Positions 1-4,559 of a stretch of DNA of 7,792 nt are shown piece after piece; the first letter of the stretch is position 1; every line of letters begins with the position of its first letter. The notes under the pieces are model-generated. The model did not search any database. It had not been told where the DNA came from and saw only the letters and a list, made by a program, of their open reading frames with translations. Position numbers and translations under genes: made by a program. Source of the DNA: Planctomycetaceae bacterium (lineage in GTDB: Bacteria > Planctomycetota > Planctomycetia > Planctomycetales > Planctomycetaceae); assembly GCA_947463775.1 (NCBI GenBank), contig CANHVD010000254.1:1-7792 (forward strand), given 5' to 3'.

Positions 1-351
1 ATGGCCGAAGACGGCGACAAAGTTGTCAGACTGCGGACGCTACCCGTTGACGTCAACGTAACGAAAATTGCCGCCGGAATGCTCAGGCTCTTCACAGAAG
101 ATGAACGCCTGATGCTTCGTTTCGGCATGCTTCCAGCCGAGAAAATGCGAGTCCTCGACAGAATCCTGGACGAGAAGTTTCGCCGCGATTACCGGCTTCC
201 ACCATCCGGCGGCGACGCGTTCTGCGCGATGTTGAAACTGAATCCAGAATCGGGCTTCGATTTCATCGACTTCAGTTTGCGGGCGCTGATCAATGAAGCC
301 ACCGCGGCCATCACCTCAGAGCTGTATCAGATCGGTGATCTCGTGGTCTGA
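1..351 (+). CDS. Hypothetical protein, 116 aa (possibly 5'-truncated by window edge)
   Basis: I do not recognise this protein. It reads as a soluble, mostly helical protein with a charged middle segment (FTEDERLMLRFGMLPAEKMR around residues 31-50) and no signal peptide or membrane segment. The window begins exactly on an ATG. This may be the true start, because the N-terminus MAEDGDKVVRL looks natural, but upstream sequence and any ribosome binding site cannot be seen, so an internal methionine is not excluded. It ends in TGA and is followed 64 bases later by the next plus-strand gene, with a shared-type leader in between. It is the first visible member of the left-hand array of small genes. 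Coding status is inferred from the clean full-length frame and from the leader placed just after its stop. Confidence 0.65.
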   Translation: MAEDGDKVVRLRTLPVDVNVTKIAAGMLRLFTEDERLMLRFGMLPAEKMRVLDRILDEKFRRDYRLPPSGGDAFCAMLKLNPESGFDFIDFSLRALINEATAAITSELYQIGDLVV

Positions 352-371
352 TCATCCGGCCCACGTGTAGA

Positions 372-388
372 AAATCGCCAGGCATTTC
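372..388 (+). repeat. Intergenic repeat motif, copy 1 (AAATCGCCAGGCATTTC)
   Basis: AAATCGCCAGGC starts 20 bases after the stop of the first gene and 44 bases before the next ATG. The same 12 bases occur exactly at 2374-2385 and 2839-2850. The 17-base stretch differs by one base from 3523-3539. All copies are on the plus strand and near gene boundaries. Its function is unknown; promoter element, protein-binding site and recombination site are all possible. Confidence 0.75.
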
Positions 389-392
389 ACTA

Positions 393-407
393 ACCACAGA
401 AACAGGA
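393..407 (+). promoter_or_regulatory. Shared leader block with Shine-Dalgarno sequence
   Basis: ACCACAGAAACAGG (393-406) matches 1332-1345 at 13 of 14 positions. It ends in AGGA (404-407), which lies 8 bases before the ATG at 416, so the repeated block carries the ribosome binding site of the next gene. Related blocks stand before the starts at 1353, 2427 and 2934. Confidence 0.7.
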
Positions 408-415
408 TTGACCCA

Positions 416-913
416 ATGAACACACGTTACAACAACGACGCGGAAGGCTCGCCGCAAACGGTTATTAAACTTAAACGCAAGAACGGAACAGAACACACGG
501 TTTACGTTGTCCTCAGTAAGGACGGGCACACATTTCGCGTTGTTCTGGACGATGTTAGCCACCCGATCGAATACGGCGAATCGCTTGAATCGGCCGTGCG
601 ACGTCAACAGGCTGCAATGGTCAAGCGACTCTGGCCTGATGATGAAGGATACCAGATTGAAGAGACACCGATTCGTCACGTCATGTTTACCAATGTCAAC
701 GGCGGTGATGAGAATCTTATCACGTGCACGCGGTTGAAACAGGAAGTCCTGGCCAACGCGATGCGAGCATCCGGGAAATTCACGTTTGAAGAGACATACG
801 AGATTCCCGGGCGAGATTTGCAGTATTACCTCGCTGATCGGTGCACGCTGACAGAAGCCGAAGAACGCCGCGCTGAGGAATTGGCGGCCGGTTATCAACA
901 GTCCGGGAGCTGA
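416..913 (+). CDS. Hypothetical protein, 165 aa
   Basis: No family recognised. The N-terminal half looks like a beta-rich domain (TVIKLKRKNGTEHTVYVVL, then GHTFRVVLDDVSHPIEYG, residues 15-53). It is followed by a helical, charged segment (SLESAVRRQQAAMVKRLW) and an acidic helical C-terminus (LTEAEERRAEELAAGYQQ). There is no signal peptide, membrane helix or cysteine motif, so a cytoplasmic protein is expected. The start is well supported: AGGA lies 8 bases upstream inside the repeated leader block. Long frames on the opposite strand over this gene (e.g. 311-898) are shadows. A structured spacer separates it from the next gene. Function is unknown; small accessory proteins of phages or mobile elements have this general look, but that is only an impression. 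Confidence 0.75.
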   Translation: MNTRYNNDAEGSPQTVIKLKRKNGTEHTVYVVLSKDGHTFRVVLDDVSHPIEYGESLESAVRRQQAAMVKRLWPDDEGYQIEETPIRHVMFTNVNGGDENLITCTRLKQEVLANAMRASGKFTFEETYEIPGRDLQYYLADRCTLTEAEERRAEELAAGYQQSGS

Positions 914-915
914 CG

Positions 916-975
916 GGGAAAGCCCGGACTACTGCGCCCGTGCGGTAACGCGGACGCAGACCTGTGGGCTTTTCC
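916..975 (+). repeat. Intergenic stem-loop, related to the one at 2027-2060
   Basis: An outer stem pairs GGGAAAGCCC (916-925) with GGGCTTTTCC (966-975), 10 bp including one G-U. Inside it, CTGCG (932-936) pairs with CGCAG (955-959). After a C-A mismatch, CCGTG (938-942) pairs with CGCGG (949-953), closing a 6-base loop CGGTAA. It starts 2 bases after the upstream stop codon. The core ACTGCGCCCGTG (931-942) matches 2029-2040 at 11 of 12 positions. It may be a terminator-like or RNA-processing structure, or a REP-like repeat; no long T-tract follows. Confidence 0.6.
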
Positions 976-1015
976 GCTTCACTGTTTCGCAACACTTCAC
1001 AAAGAAAGAGCACTC

Positions 1016-1279
1016 ATGAATCCACTACTCCGCAGCGTCATCGACCAGTTGAACGACGCCTACAAGAAATTCGAAAGAGAACAACGCGATAACCCGGGCC
1101 GGGCGGGCCGCGAAATTCGAGTCCTCTATATCGACGCGGACTTCTATCAGGGTCGAAAGAAACGCCCAATCGGTTCTCTTAACGTCATCCACGCTCTTGA
1201 CGCACTCGCAAACGACGTGACGCGGTTTGAGGACTTCGATATCAGCGACGCTGACCGCGTTGTTCTGTCTGGCGTCTGA
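1016..1279 (+). CDS. Hypothetical protein, 87 aa
   Basis: Unrecognised small protein. Residues 1-30 are likely a charged amphipathic helix (LLRSVIDQLNDAYKKFEREQ). Next comes a basic stretch containing REIRVLYIDADFYQGRKKR and an acidic C-terminus (FEDFDISDADRVV). No membrane segment or cysteines are present. The ATG is preceded by AAAGAAAGAG, a modest purine-rich ribosome binding site, in a leader that only loosely resembles the ACCACAG block. It stands 102 bases after the previous gene, with the 916-975 stem-loop between, and 73 bases before the next start. Coding status rests on the clean frame, the position in a uniform gene array and the lack of a better opposite-strand candidate. Confidence 0.6.
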   Translation: MNPLLRSVIDQLNDAYKKFEREQRDNPGRAGREIRVLYIDADFYQGRKKRPIGSLNVIHALDALANDVTRFEDFDISDADRVVLSGV

Positions 1280-1285
1280 TCGTCA

Positions 1286-1310
1286 TTTCCACGCGGAAAA
1301 AATCGCTACG
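1286..1310 (+). repeat. Small hairpin plus divergent copy of the AAATCGCCAGG motif
   Basis: TTTCC (1286-1290) pairs with GGAAA (1295-1299) across a 4-base loop, 6 bases after the stop of the 87-aa gene. AAATCGCTACG (1300-1310) follows and corresponds to AAATCGCCAGG with two changes. It lies 42 bases before the next ATG, about the spacing of the exact copy at 2374. Confidence 0.45.
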
Positions 1311-1331
1311 TTCATTTTGTTTTCAATCCTT

Positions 1332-1345
1332 ACCACAGGAACAGG
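1332..1345 (+). promoter_or_regulatory. Shared leader block with Shine-Dalgarno sequence
   Basis: ACCACAGGAACAGG is the second near-perfect copy of the leader block (13 of 14 with 393-406). Its final AGG (1343-1345) is 7 bases before the ATG at 1353. This decides that start over the in-frame TTG/GTG codons further upstream. Confidence 0.7.
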
Positions 1346-1352
1346 CCTTCTC

Positions 1353-2018
1353 ATGACAACAACATCACTCACAGCGGCACAGCTTCACCTGATCGACCGG
1401 TTCACGGCAGAATGCGAAACGGCCCGGCGGCGATCTCACAATGATTTTCAACTTGCAGTCAATGTCACGCGTCTCTGGAATTGGATCGACGCGGACGGGC
1501 TGCCGTTGGATCTCGGATTAACAGAAACGCTCTGGCATCTTCTCGCCCGTGAATTCACAGACTTCTTTGAAAACCCTGAGGACACGAATTCTCTCCGGTT
1601 CACATACTACAGCCGCGAAGTGATCACGATTTCAAAAGCCCGCTACGCTCGCGACAAGTTCGTCGTGCGGACCGAGGGCAAAAACGGCTTCAAGACAGAC
1701 GCACACTCGTTGATTGAGGCGTGCGGTTGCAAATGGACCCACCGCGAGCGCGGCTATATCGCCAGCAATGCCCAGGTTGAAGTGATCACAGCGGCACAGA
1801 AACTTGGCTTCTCAGCAAAGCCCAACTCTATCTTCGGATTCGGAATTCGACCGACTGAGGTTCCGCTCTTACGCCATGAGTTATTTTTCCCGGGGATGAT
1901 TCCGCGCGGCATTCTGACCTATCACCAAATCCGCAGACTCCTGGCAGAAATGCGGAAGGGCTTGCGATTGTCTAAGGCCGCCATTGAAACGCTCGCACTC
2001 AGCAACCGTGACCGGTGA
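1353..2018 (+). CDS. Hypothetical protein, 221 aa
   Basis: The largest gene of the left array; no confident family. The frame stays open upstream to 1227, but the ATG at 1353 sits 7 bases after the leader Shine-Dalgarno and the upstream extension would overlap the preceding gene, so I start here. Residues 1-80 are helical (LTAAQLHLIDRFTAECETARRR; LTETLWHLLAREFTDFF). A middle segment holds SLRFTYYSREVITISKARYARD and then FKTDAHSLIEACGCKWTHRE, RGYIASNAQ, VITAAQKLGFSA. The latter resembles small modules with a 'large helix, then K-W-x-aromatic strand, then helix' layout, but this is only a pattern impression. The C-terminus has LTYHQIRRLLAEMRKGLRLSKAAIETL, which could be a helix-turn-helix. No signal peptide. 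A DNA-related role is speculative. Confidence 0.75.
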   Translation: MTTTSLTAAQLHLIDRFTAECETARRRSHNDFQLAVNVTRLWNWIDADGLPLDLGLTETLWHLLAREFTDFFENPEDTNSLRFTYYSREVITISKARYARDKFVVRTEGKNGFKTDAHSLIEACGCKWTHRERGYIASNAQVEVITAAQKLGFSAKPNSIFGFGIRPTEVPLLRHELFFPGMIPRGILTYHQIRRLLAEMRKGLRLSKAAIETLALSNRDR

Positions 2019-2026
2019 GACGCGAA

Positions 2027-2060
2027 GCACTGCGCCGGTGACTAATCGCCGGCACAGTGC
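2027..2060 (+). repeat. Strong intergenic stem-loop, related to 916-975
   Basis: GCACTG (2027-2032) pairs with CAGTGC (2055-2060). After a C-A mismatch, GCCGGTG (2034-2040) pairs with CGCCGGC (2047-2053) with one G-U, leaving the loop ACTAAT. It starts 8 bases after the stop of the 221-aa gene. The stem-mismatch-stem-6-base-loop plan and the core ACTGCGCCGGTG match the inner hairpin at 932-959. Its right arm contains TAATCGCCGGC, a possible divergent form of the AAATCGCCAGGC repeat. No T-tract follows. Confidence 0.6.
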
Positions 2061-2097
2061 CCAATGGCATTCACTATCGTTTTCAATTTGAAGCGGC

Positions 2098-2143
2098 ACG
2101 GCGCGAGCTGTCCGGTGTCGTGAAACCAGATCGCTCGCGCCGT
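2098..2143 (+). repeat. Perfect 11-bp inverted repeat
   Basis: ACGGCGCGAGC (2098-2108) is the exact reverse complement of 2133-2143, with a 24-base loop. It lies in the 408-base stretch between the clear genes at 1353 and 2427. It could be RNA structure, a palindromic binding site, or the relic of an inserted element. Confidence 0.5.
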
Positions 2144-2200
2144 CCGGTTCCAGCTCAGCGCGCCCGCGCAAACCCGGAATTGTGCACCGTCCGCCATGGG

Positions 2201-2216
2201 ATCACGGCAACAGGAG
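2201..2216 (+). promoter_or_regulatory. Divergent copy of the shared leader block
   Basis: ATCACGGCAACAGG (2201-2214) matches ACCACAGAAACAGG (393-406) at 11 of 14 positions and continues into AGGAG (2212-2216), a good Shine-Dalgarno. It is 7 bases before a TTG (2224) and 9 bases before a GTG (2226), rather than an ATG. Confidence 0.4.
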
Positions 2217-2223
2217 TCCCTGA

Positions 2224-2430
2224 TTGTGCGGCACTTGCAGTGCTTGTGCTCGCCGAACAAAAGCGTCGGATTCGCCGGTGACAAACTTCGGGGCAACATG
2301 TCCTCAAGCCCGCCGCGTTTCCGCCAATCGTCAAGCCGACAGAATCGCACTGATAATCAACGGCGCGTATCGAAAATCGCCAGGCTCTTTCCAGCTTTCC
2401 AATGACCAACAGAACGAGGTTTCCCAATGA
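2224..2430 (+). CDS. Possible small protein with non-ATG start, 68 aa
   Basis: Tentative. The TTG at 2224 sits 7 bases after AGGAG in a leader-like block. The frame encodes a small basic protein with an N-terminal cysteine cluster (CGTCSACARR, then ATC near residue 26) that could bind a metal. It ends in TGA at 2428-2430, overlapping the next gene's ATG as ATGA. Against it, the AAATCGCCAGGC repeat, intergenic elsewhere, would be inside this frame. The alternative GTG at 2226 opens a different frame (59 aa, ending at 2405, before the next leader's Shine-Dalgarno) that also contains the repeat. Either may be real, or the locus may be a decayed member of the array. Confidence 0.25.
   Translation: MCGTCSACARRTKASDSPVTNFGATCPQARRVSANRQADRIALIINGAYRKSPGSFQLSNDQQNEVSQ
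2374..2385 (+). repeat. Intergenic repeat motif, copy 2 (AAATCGCCAGGC)
   Basis: Exact 12-base match to 372-383 and 2839-2850. It stands 41 bases upstream of the ATG at 2427 and is followed by a leader (ACCAACAGAACGAGG, 2405-2419) resembling the ACCACAG block. Confidence 0.75.
2405..2419 (+). promoter_or_regulatory. Leader block with Shine-Dalgarno sequence
   Basis: ACCAACAGAACGAGG aligns with ACCACAGAAACAGG if one or two bases are gapped. GAGG (2416-2419) lies 7 bases before the ATG at 2427 and supports that start. Confidence 0.5.
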
Positions 2431-2837
2431 TCAATGCAACTTCCCACAATTCACCAGCTCAGGCTATTGGCACTGTTCGCTCAATGCTGAAACGATTTCA
2501 AGATATCGAAGAATGCTACGACGCGGCCACGGTCGAGGAGCAGGATGATTTGACCGCTGAGCAGGACACCATTTGCCGCAGCGTCGTCGACATTCTTCGC
2601 GACAATACAGACCGGCTGGACGTAATCATCTCCGCTTTGGATTCCGTCAACAGGATTATTGAATGCACTTACGACCATGACAGCGAAACCGGGGAACGGC
2701 TTGATGAGCCTGGCGAACACTCCGCCGCCGATATTGTGGCGATGATCTGCAACATCGAAACAGAGGTTTGCGACGCGTCCCGGTTCGCCGTTGGATTCTT
2801 CGGCAATGAACAAGCTGATCAGTCTGCCAACGCGTGA
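2427..2837 (+). CDS. Hypothetical acidic protein, 136 aa
   Basis: No family recognised. The protein is strongly acidic and predominantly helical: AIGTVRSMLKRFQDIEECYD, then TVEEQDDLTAEQDTICRSVV, then RLDVIISALDSVNRIIECTY and a closing acidic segment (SETGERLDEPGEHSAADIVA). Four or five heptad-like helices suggest a small helical bundle. Cysteines are scattered, not in a metal-binding pattern, and no signal or membrane segment is seen. The start is supported by GAGG 7 bases upstream. Its TGA is followed after a single base by another copy of the AAATCGCCAGGC repeat. Acidic small proteins are common among phage-encoded and anti-defence proteins, but nothing here supports such a role directly. 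Confidence 0.75.
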   Translation: MINATSHNSPAQAIGTVRSMLKRFQDIEECYDAATVEEQDDLTAEQDTICRSVVDILRDNTDRLDVIISALDSVNRIIECTYDHDSETGERLDEPGEHSAADIVAMICNIETEVCDASRFAVGFFGNEQADQSANA

Positions 2838-2838
2838 C

Positions 2839-2850
2839 AAATCGCCAGGC
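2839..2850 (+). repeat. Intergenic repeat motif, copy 3 (AAATCGCCAGGC)
   Basis: Exact 12-base copy starting 2 bases after the stop codon of the 136-aa gene. The context GTGACAAATCGCC recalls GTGACTAATCGCC in the 2027-2060 stem-loop. Confidence 0.75.
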
Positions 2851-2859
2851 TTCGGACTG

Positions 2860-2884
2860 CTGCCAGCTCTATCTGCGCTGGCAG
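2860..2884 (+). repeat. Intergenic hairpin
   Basis: CTGCCAGC (2860-2867) pairs perfectly with GCTGGCAG (2877-2884), 8 bp, with a 9-base loop. It lies between repeat copy 3 and the leader block at 2906. No T-tract follows, so a simple intrinsic terminator is not indicated. Confidence 0.55.
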
Positions 2885-2905
2885 ATGCCCGCAGCGTCGC
2901 GGTTT

Positions 2906-2926
2906 ACCACAGCAAATCCTCAGGAG
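2906..2926 (+). promoter_or_regulatory. Leader block with strong Shine-Dalgarno sequence
   Basis: ACCACAGCAA (2906-2915) matches the first ten bases of the other leaders with one difference. AGGAG (2922-2926) stands 7 bases before the ATG at 2934. This is the best ribosome binding site of the left half, yet the frame behind it is only 25 codons long. Confidence 0.55.
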
Positions 2927-2933
2927 TTATTCC

Positions 2934-3011
2934 ATGTCTATTCTCGAAACGATGACAAAATCAGAACGCAGTGCCCTTGTGATGCTGGAACGAGGCGACG
3001 CACGCGAGTAG
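2934..3011 (+). CDS. Short ORF, 25 aa; possibly the N-terminus of a broken gene
   Basis: The frame reads MSILETMTKSERSALVMLER then GDARE and stops at TAG. The start is well supported by AGGAG 7 bases upstream in a leader like those of the larger array genes. The peptide looks like the first helices of a small helix-turn-helix protein. Directly after the stop, the +1 frame continues with SRFGFPESSVIASLRRR, the sort of segment that could complete such a domain. So this may be the start of a frameshifted gene rather than a true 25-aa protein. A genuine short leader peptide remains possible. Confidence 0.4.
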   Translation: MSILETMTKSERSALVMLERGDARE

Positions 3012-3190
3012 ATTCGGATTTCCTGAATCCTCGGTGATTGCATCGCTCCGGCGACGGACTGGTCCAATACCGGATCCCTCGCAAGGTTCCATGTTCCGAC
3101 GATCGAGGTCGACCACTCAGTCATTGAAGCAGCCCGGATGGCCGGGTTCCGAGCGTGCGATTGTTCCCAACGCCGCACGATGCCTAGGCG
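3012..3190 (+). pseudogene. Coding-like fragments in shifting frames (probable gene remnant)
   Basis: Between the 25-codon ORF and the ATG at 3191, coding-like segments appear in two plus-strand frames. One is RFGFPESSVIASLRRR from about 3013. The other is VPTIEVDHSVIEAARMAGF around 3093-3149, in the same frame as the 25-codon ORF. No single frame joins them to the flanking ORFs without stops. I read this as a gene that has taken up one or more indels, but the call is inference from translation appearance only. Confidence 0.3.
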
Positions 3191-3502
3191 ATGCCATTCA
3201 CGATCACGGTGGAAACGAAACCGCTACAACTTGGCTGGCTGCAGAATCTCGCCACGCGGTTTCAGGAGCTGCTGACGAACAGCTTTGGATTGTCTGCGCC
3301 GATCGTTTGTTTATGGATCGGCGGCCGATTCTATCTCGCGATCGATTCCACCAACGAAACCGCAGAGCTTGAACGACTCAACCGGGCCGGTGTCTTGCCA
3401 GTCGTGCGAGTGAAGTCGCATGATGTTGCGTGCGTTCACTTCCACGTCAGCATTCTTACTGGCGCGGCACTGGCTTATCGAGAAACAGCGACGGCGGACT
3501 GA
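3191..3502 (+). CDS. Hypothetical protein, 103 aa
   Basis: Unrecognised. The sequence reads like a compact alpha/beta protein: MPFTITVETKPLQLGWLQNL, then a helix (ATRFQELLTNSF), a hydrophobic strand pair (PIVCLWIGGRFYLAID), a helix (ETAELERLNRAGVLPVVRV) and VACVHFHVSILTGAALAYRE. The hydrophobic parts are too short and interrupted for membrane helices. The start is weak: an in-frame TAG lies two codons upstream and AGG is only a few bases before the ATG, with no leader block. It may therefore be the 3' part of the broken gene that begins at 2934. An overlapping plus frame (3034-3372) and a minus frame (3311-3505) look less protein-like. It is the last gene of the left array. Confidence 0.5.
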   Translation: MPFTITVETKPLQLGWLQNLATRFQELLTNSFGLSAPIVCLWIGGRFYLAIDSTNETAELERLNRAGVLPVVRVKSHDVACVHFHVSILTGAALAYRETATAD

Positions 3503-3506
3503 CAAT

Positions 3507-3556
3507 CACGCAGCTGCGTGTGAAATCGCCAGGTATTTCTGCGATAGATTTCACAC
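3507..3556 (+). repeat. Palindrome and inverted repeat around the last repeat-motif copy
   Basis: CACGCAGCTGCGTG (3507-3520) is a perfect 14-bp palindrome starting 5 bases after the last array gene. It overlaps a second inverted repeat, GTGTGAAATC (3518-3527) with GATTTCACAC (3547-3556), 10 bp perfect with a 19-base loop. The fourth copy of the array motif, AAATCGCCAGG (3523-3533), spans the first arm and the loop, and matches copy 1 at 16 of 17 positions with its extension TATTTC. No gene follows in this orientation, so it marks the right end of the array. Confidence 0.65.
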
Positions 3557-3607
3557 CCTCCGGTTTGTCGGACCGGACCGAGGAAAGGGAAGCGGTTACC
3601 CGCCTCG

Positions 3608-3629
3608 GTCGATATGACGTCGATATGAC
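3608..3629 (+). repeat. Tandem direct repeat, 2 x 11 bp
   Basis: GTCGATATGAC occurs twice in immediate succession (3608-3618 and 3619-3629) without mismatch. Each unit is itself bounded by GTC and GAC. It could be a paired binding site or a simple duplication. Confidence 0.6.
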
Positions 3630-3769
3630 CGGAGCAGTGAACGGTGGGCGCAAGGTCGAGCCGGTCGGTCTCACCGGAGGGAGTTGGGCGACGAGGTTTT
3701 TCATCGTTCAAAGCCACCGATGTAGGCAGAGATGAGTGTTGGAGTGAGATTTTCGGGGACGTGAGCATC

Positions 3770-3801
3770 GTGTCCTTCAGGCAGGCCTTCTGGAAGGACA
3801 C
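3770..3801. terminator. Hairpin between convergent gene blocks
   Basis: GTGTCCTTC (3770-3778) pairs with GAAGGACAC (3793-3801), 9 bp perfect, with a 14-base loop. It lies in the convergent gap, where a bidirectional terminator would be expected, but no T-tract follows on either strand, so the terminator role is only positional inference. Confidence 0.35.
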
Positions 3802-3872
3802 TCCGCATGTCGGTCGGCGAAGTACAGACAAACACCGGCATATGGCCAGTCGCTCGGATCATCGCCGACCTC

Positions 3873-3888
3873 CTGTGTGATGACACAG
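3873..3888 (-). terminator. Hairpin just downstream of the minus-strand operon
   Basis: CTGTGT (3873-3878) pairs with ACACAG (3883-3888) around a 4-base loop. It starts 8 bases beyond the stop of the CmcI-family gene on the minus strand. There is no U-rich tail on that strand; on the plus strand a short TTTT follows at 3894-3897. Weak terminator candidate. Confidence 0.35.
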
Positions 3889-3896
3889 AACGGTTT

Positions 3897-4559
3897 TCAA
3901 TCGCTTGAATGACACCTACGCAGGTAACCGCCAGGATTGTATGTCATCAGAAATTTCTCTCGACCGGAATCACGGGCAAACTCCGAACGCTTGGAGAGAA
4001 ACGCTTCTACCGCTTCCCAAGGCCCTGGCCCCCATTCGGTGTTGACCGGGTGTCCGTTCACATTCGTGTCTTCCACAATCAGGTAGCTACCGGTAGTGAC
4101 CAGCGGTCCATATACCTCCAGATCCTCTAAACAGACATCGTAATGATGATCCGCATCGTGGATCACAAGCACAGGACCAGTGACCTGCTGAGCCTTTTGC
4201 CGGATCATTCCAATAATCTCCGGGGACTGAGTATTGCCCACGAGATATTGAACGCGAGGATGCTGAGGGCGTGAGAGCTCGCGACAATCGACTGACACGA
4301 CACTCCCGCAATTGAACAATTCCAATTGGTGTGCCAAAAAGAGCGTAGTTCCTCCCAGAAATGTTCCGAGTTCAATGACAAGTGCCGGACGCACATCGTG
4401 CAGAATCTCTTGAAATACCCACAAATCAAGTGGGCACTTGTGTGTTTCGATTCCCTGATAACGTGTCAGCGAATGCAGACCCTGGATTCCGTCGGCACGG
4501 GCGTTCCCTTCGTAGAAGGCCCGGTGGAAATTGCGTACTGCCGTACTATGGTCGTTCAT
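3897..4559 (-). CDS. CmcI-family (cephalosporin hydroxylase-like) SAM-dependent methyltransferase, 220 aa
   Basis: A class I SAM-dependent methyltransferase of the CmcI/rhamnosyl O-methyltransferase type. The SAM-binding motif is VIELGTFLGGTTLFLA (residues 61-76), followed by a strand ending in VVSVDCRE. The metal and active-site region reads VLVIHDADHHYDVCLEDL (130-147) and YLIVEDTNVNGH (159-170); D135/D137 and E163-D164 are the likely divalent-metal ligands by analogy with CmcI. Family members O-methylate sugars or small molecules, and despite the name most are not hydroxylases. The start is supported by AAAGGG 6 bases upstream. It is the last gene of the minus-strand block, 159 bases after the FkbM gene. 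Target is inferred to be a glycan from the heptose genes upstream. Confidence 0.85.
   Translation of the reverse strand: MNDHSTAVRNFHRAFYEGNARADGIQGLHSLTRYQGIETHKCPLDLWVFQEILHDVRPALVIELGTFLGGTTLFLAHQLELFNCGSVVSVDCRELSRPQHPRVQYLVGNTQSPEIIGMIRQKAQQVTGPVLVIHDADHHYDVCLEDLEVYGPLVTTGSYLIVEDTNVNGHPVNTEWGPGPWEAVEAFLSKRSEFARDSGREKFLMTYNPGGYLRRCHSSD

Larger units (their letters stand above)
2061..2223 (+). other. Stretch without a supported gene
   Basis: A plus-strand frame runs from a GTG at 2057 to 2281 (74 aa, arginine-rich), and a minus-strand frame covers 2042-2350. Neither has a ribosome binding site or recognisable content, and the GTG lies inside the arm of a hairpin. I see structure (the inverted repeat at 2098-2143) and a leader-like block at 2201-2216, but no gene I would defend. 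It may be a decayed gene. Confidence 0.4.
3557..3896 (+). other. Gene-free, hairpin-rich convergent intergenic region
   Basis: No convincing ORF on either strand; the frames present are low-complexity or basic shadows without ribosome binding sites. Visible structure includes TCCGGT/ACCGGA (3559-3564 with 3572-3577), GACCGAGG/CCTCGGTC (3576-3583 with 3603-3610), an 11-bp tandem duplication, and hairpins at 3770-3801 and 3873-3888. The region separates plus-strand and minus-strand gene blocks, so transcription termination from both sides is expected here. Confidence 0.5.

Noticed and set aside
311..898. 195-aa minus-strand ORF
   Set aside because: It lies opposite the well-led 165-aa gene, lacks a ribosome binding site and reads as a shadow frame.
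2042..2350. 102-aa minus-strand ORF with several cysteines
   Set aside because: No ribosome binding site or recognisable domain, opposite to the array direction, and it crosses the leader-like block and the inverted repeat.
3034..3372. 112-aa plus-strand ORF
   Set aside because: Basic, low-information sequence overlapping the more protein-like 103-aa frame; only its first part (before about 3060) looks coding, which I treat as a fragment of a broken gene.
352..3539. Integron gene-cassette array with attC sites
   Set aside because: Small genes with repeated spacers suggest it, but I find no GTTRRRY/RYYYAAC core pairs at the spacer ends and no integrase.
352..3539. CRISPR array
   Set aside because: Motif copies are about 12-17 bases, irregularly spaced by hundreds of bases with genes between them; no repeat-spacer periodicity.
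3917..3935. AACCGCCAGGATT, similar to the array motif
   Set aside because: It encodes the conserved NPGGY tail of the CmcI-family protein on the opposite strand and has no following leader or gene.
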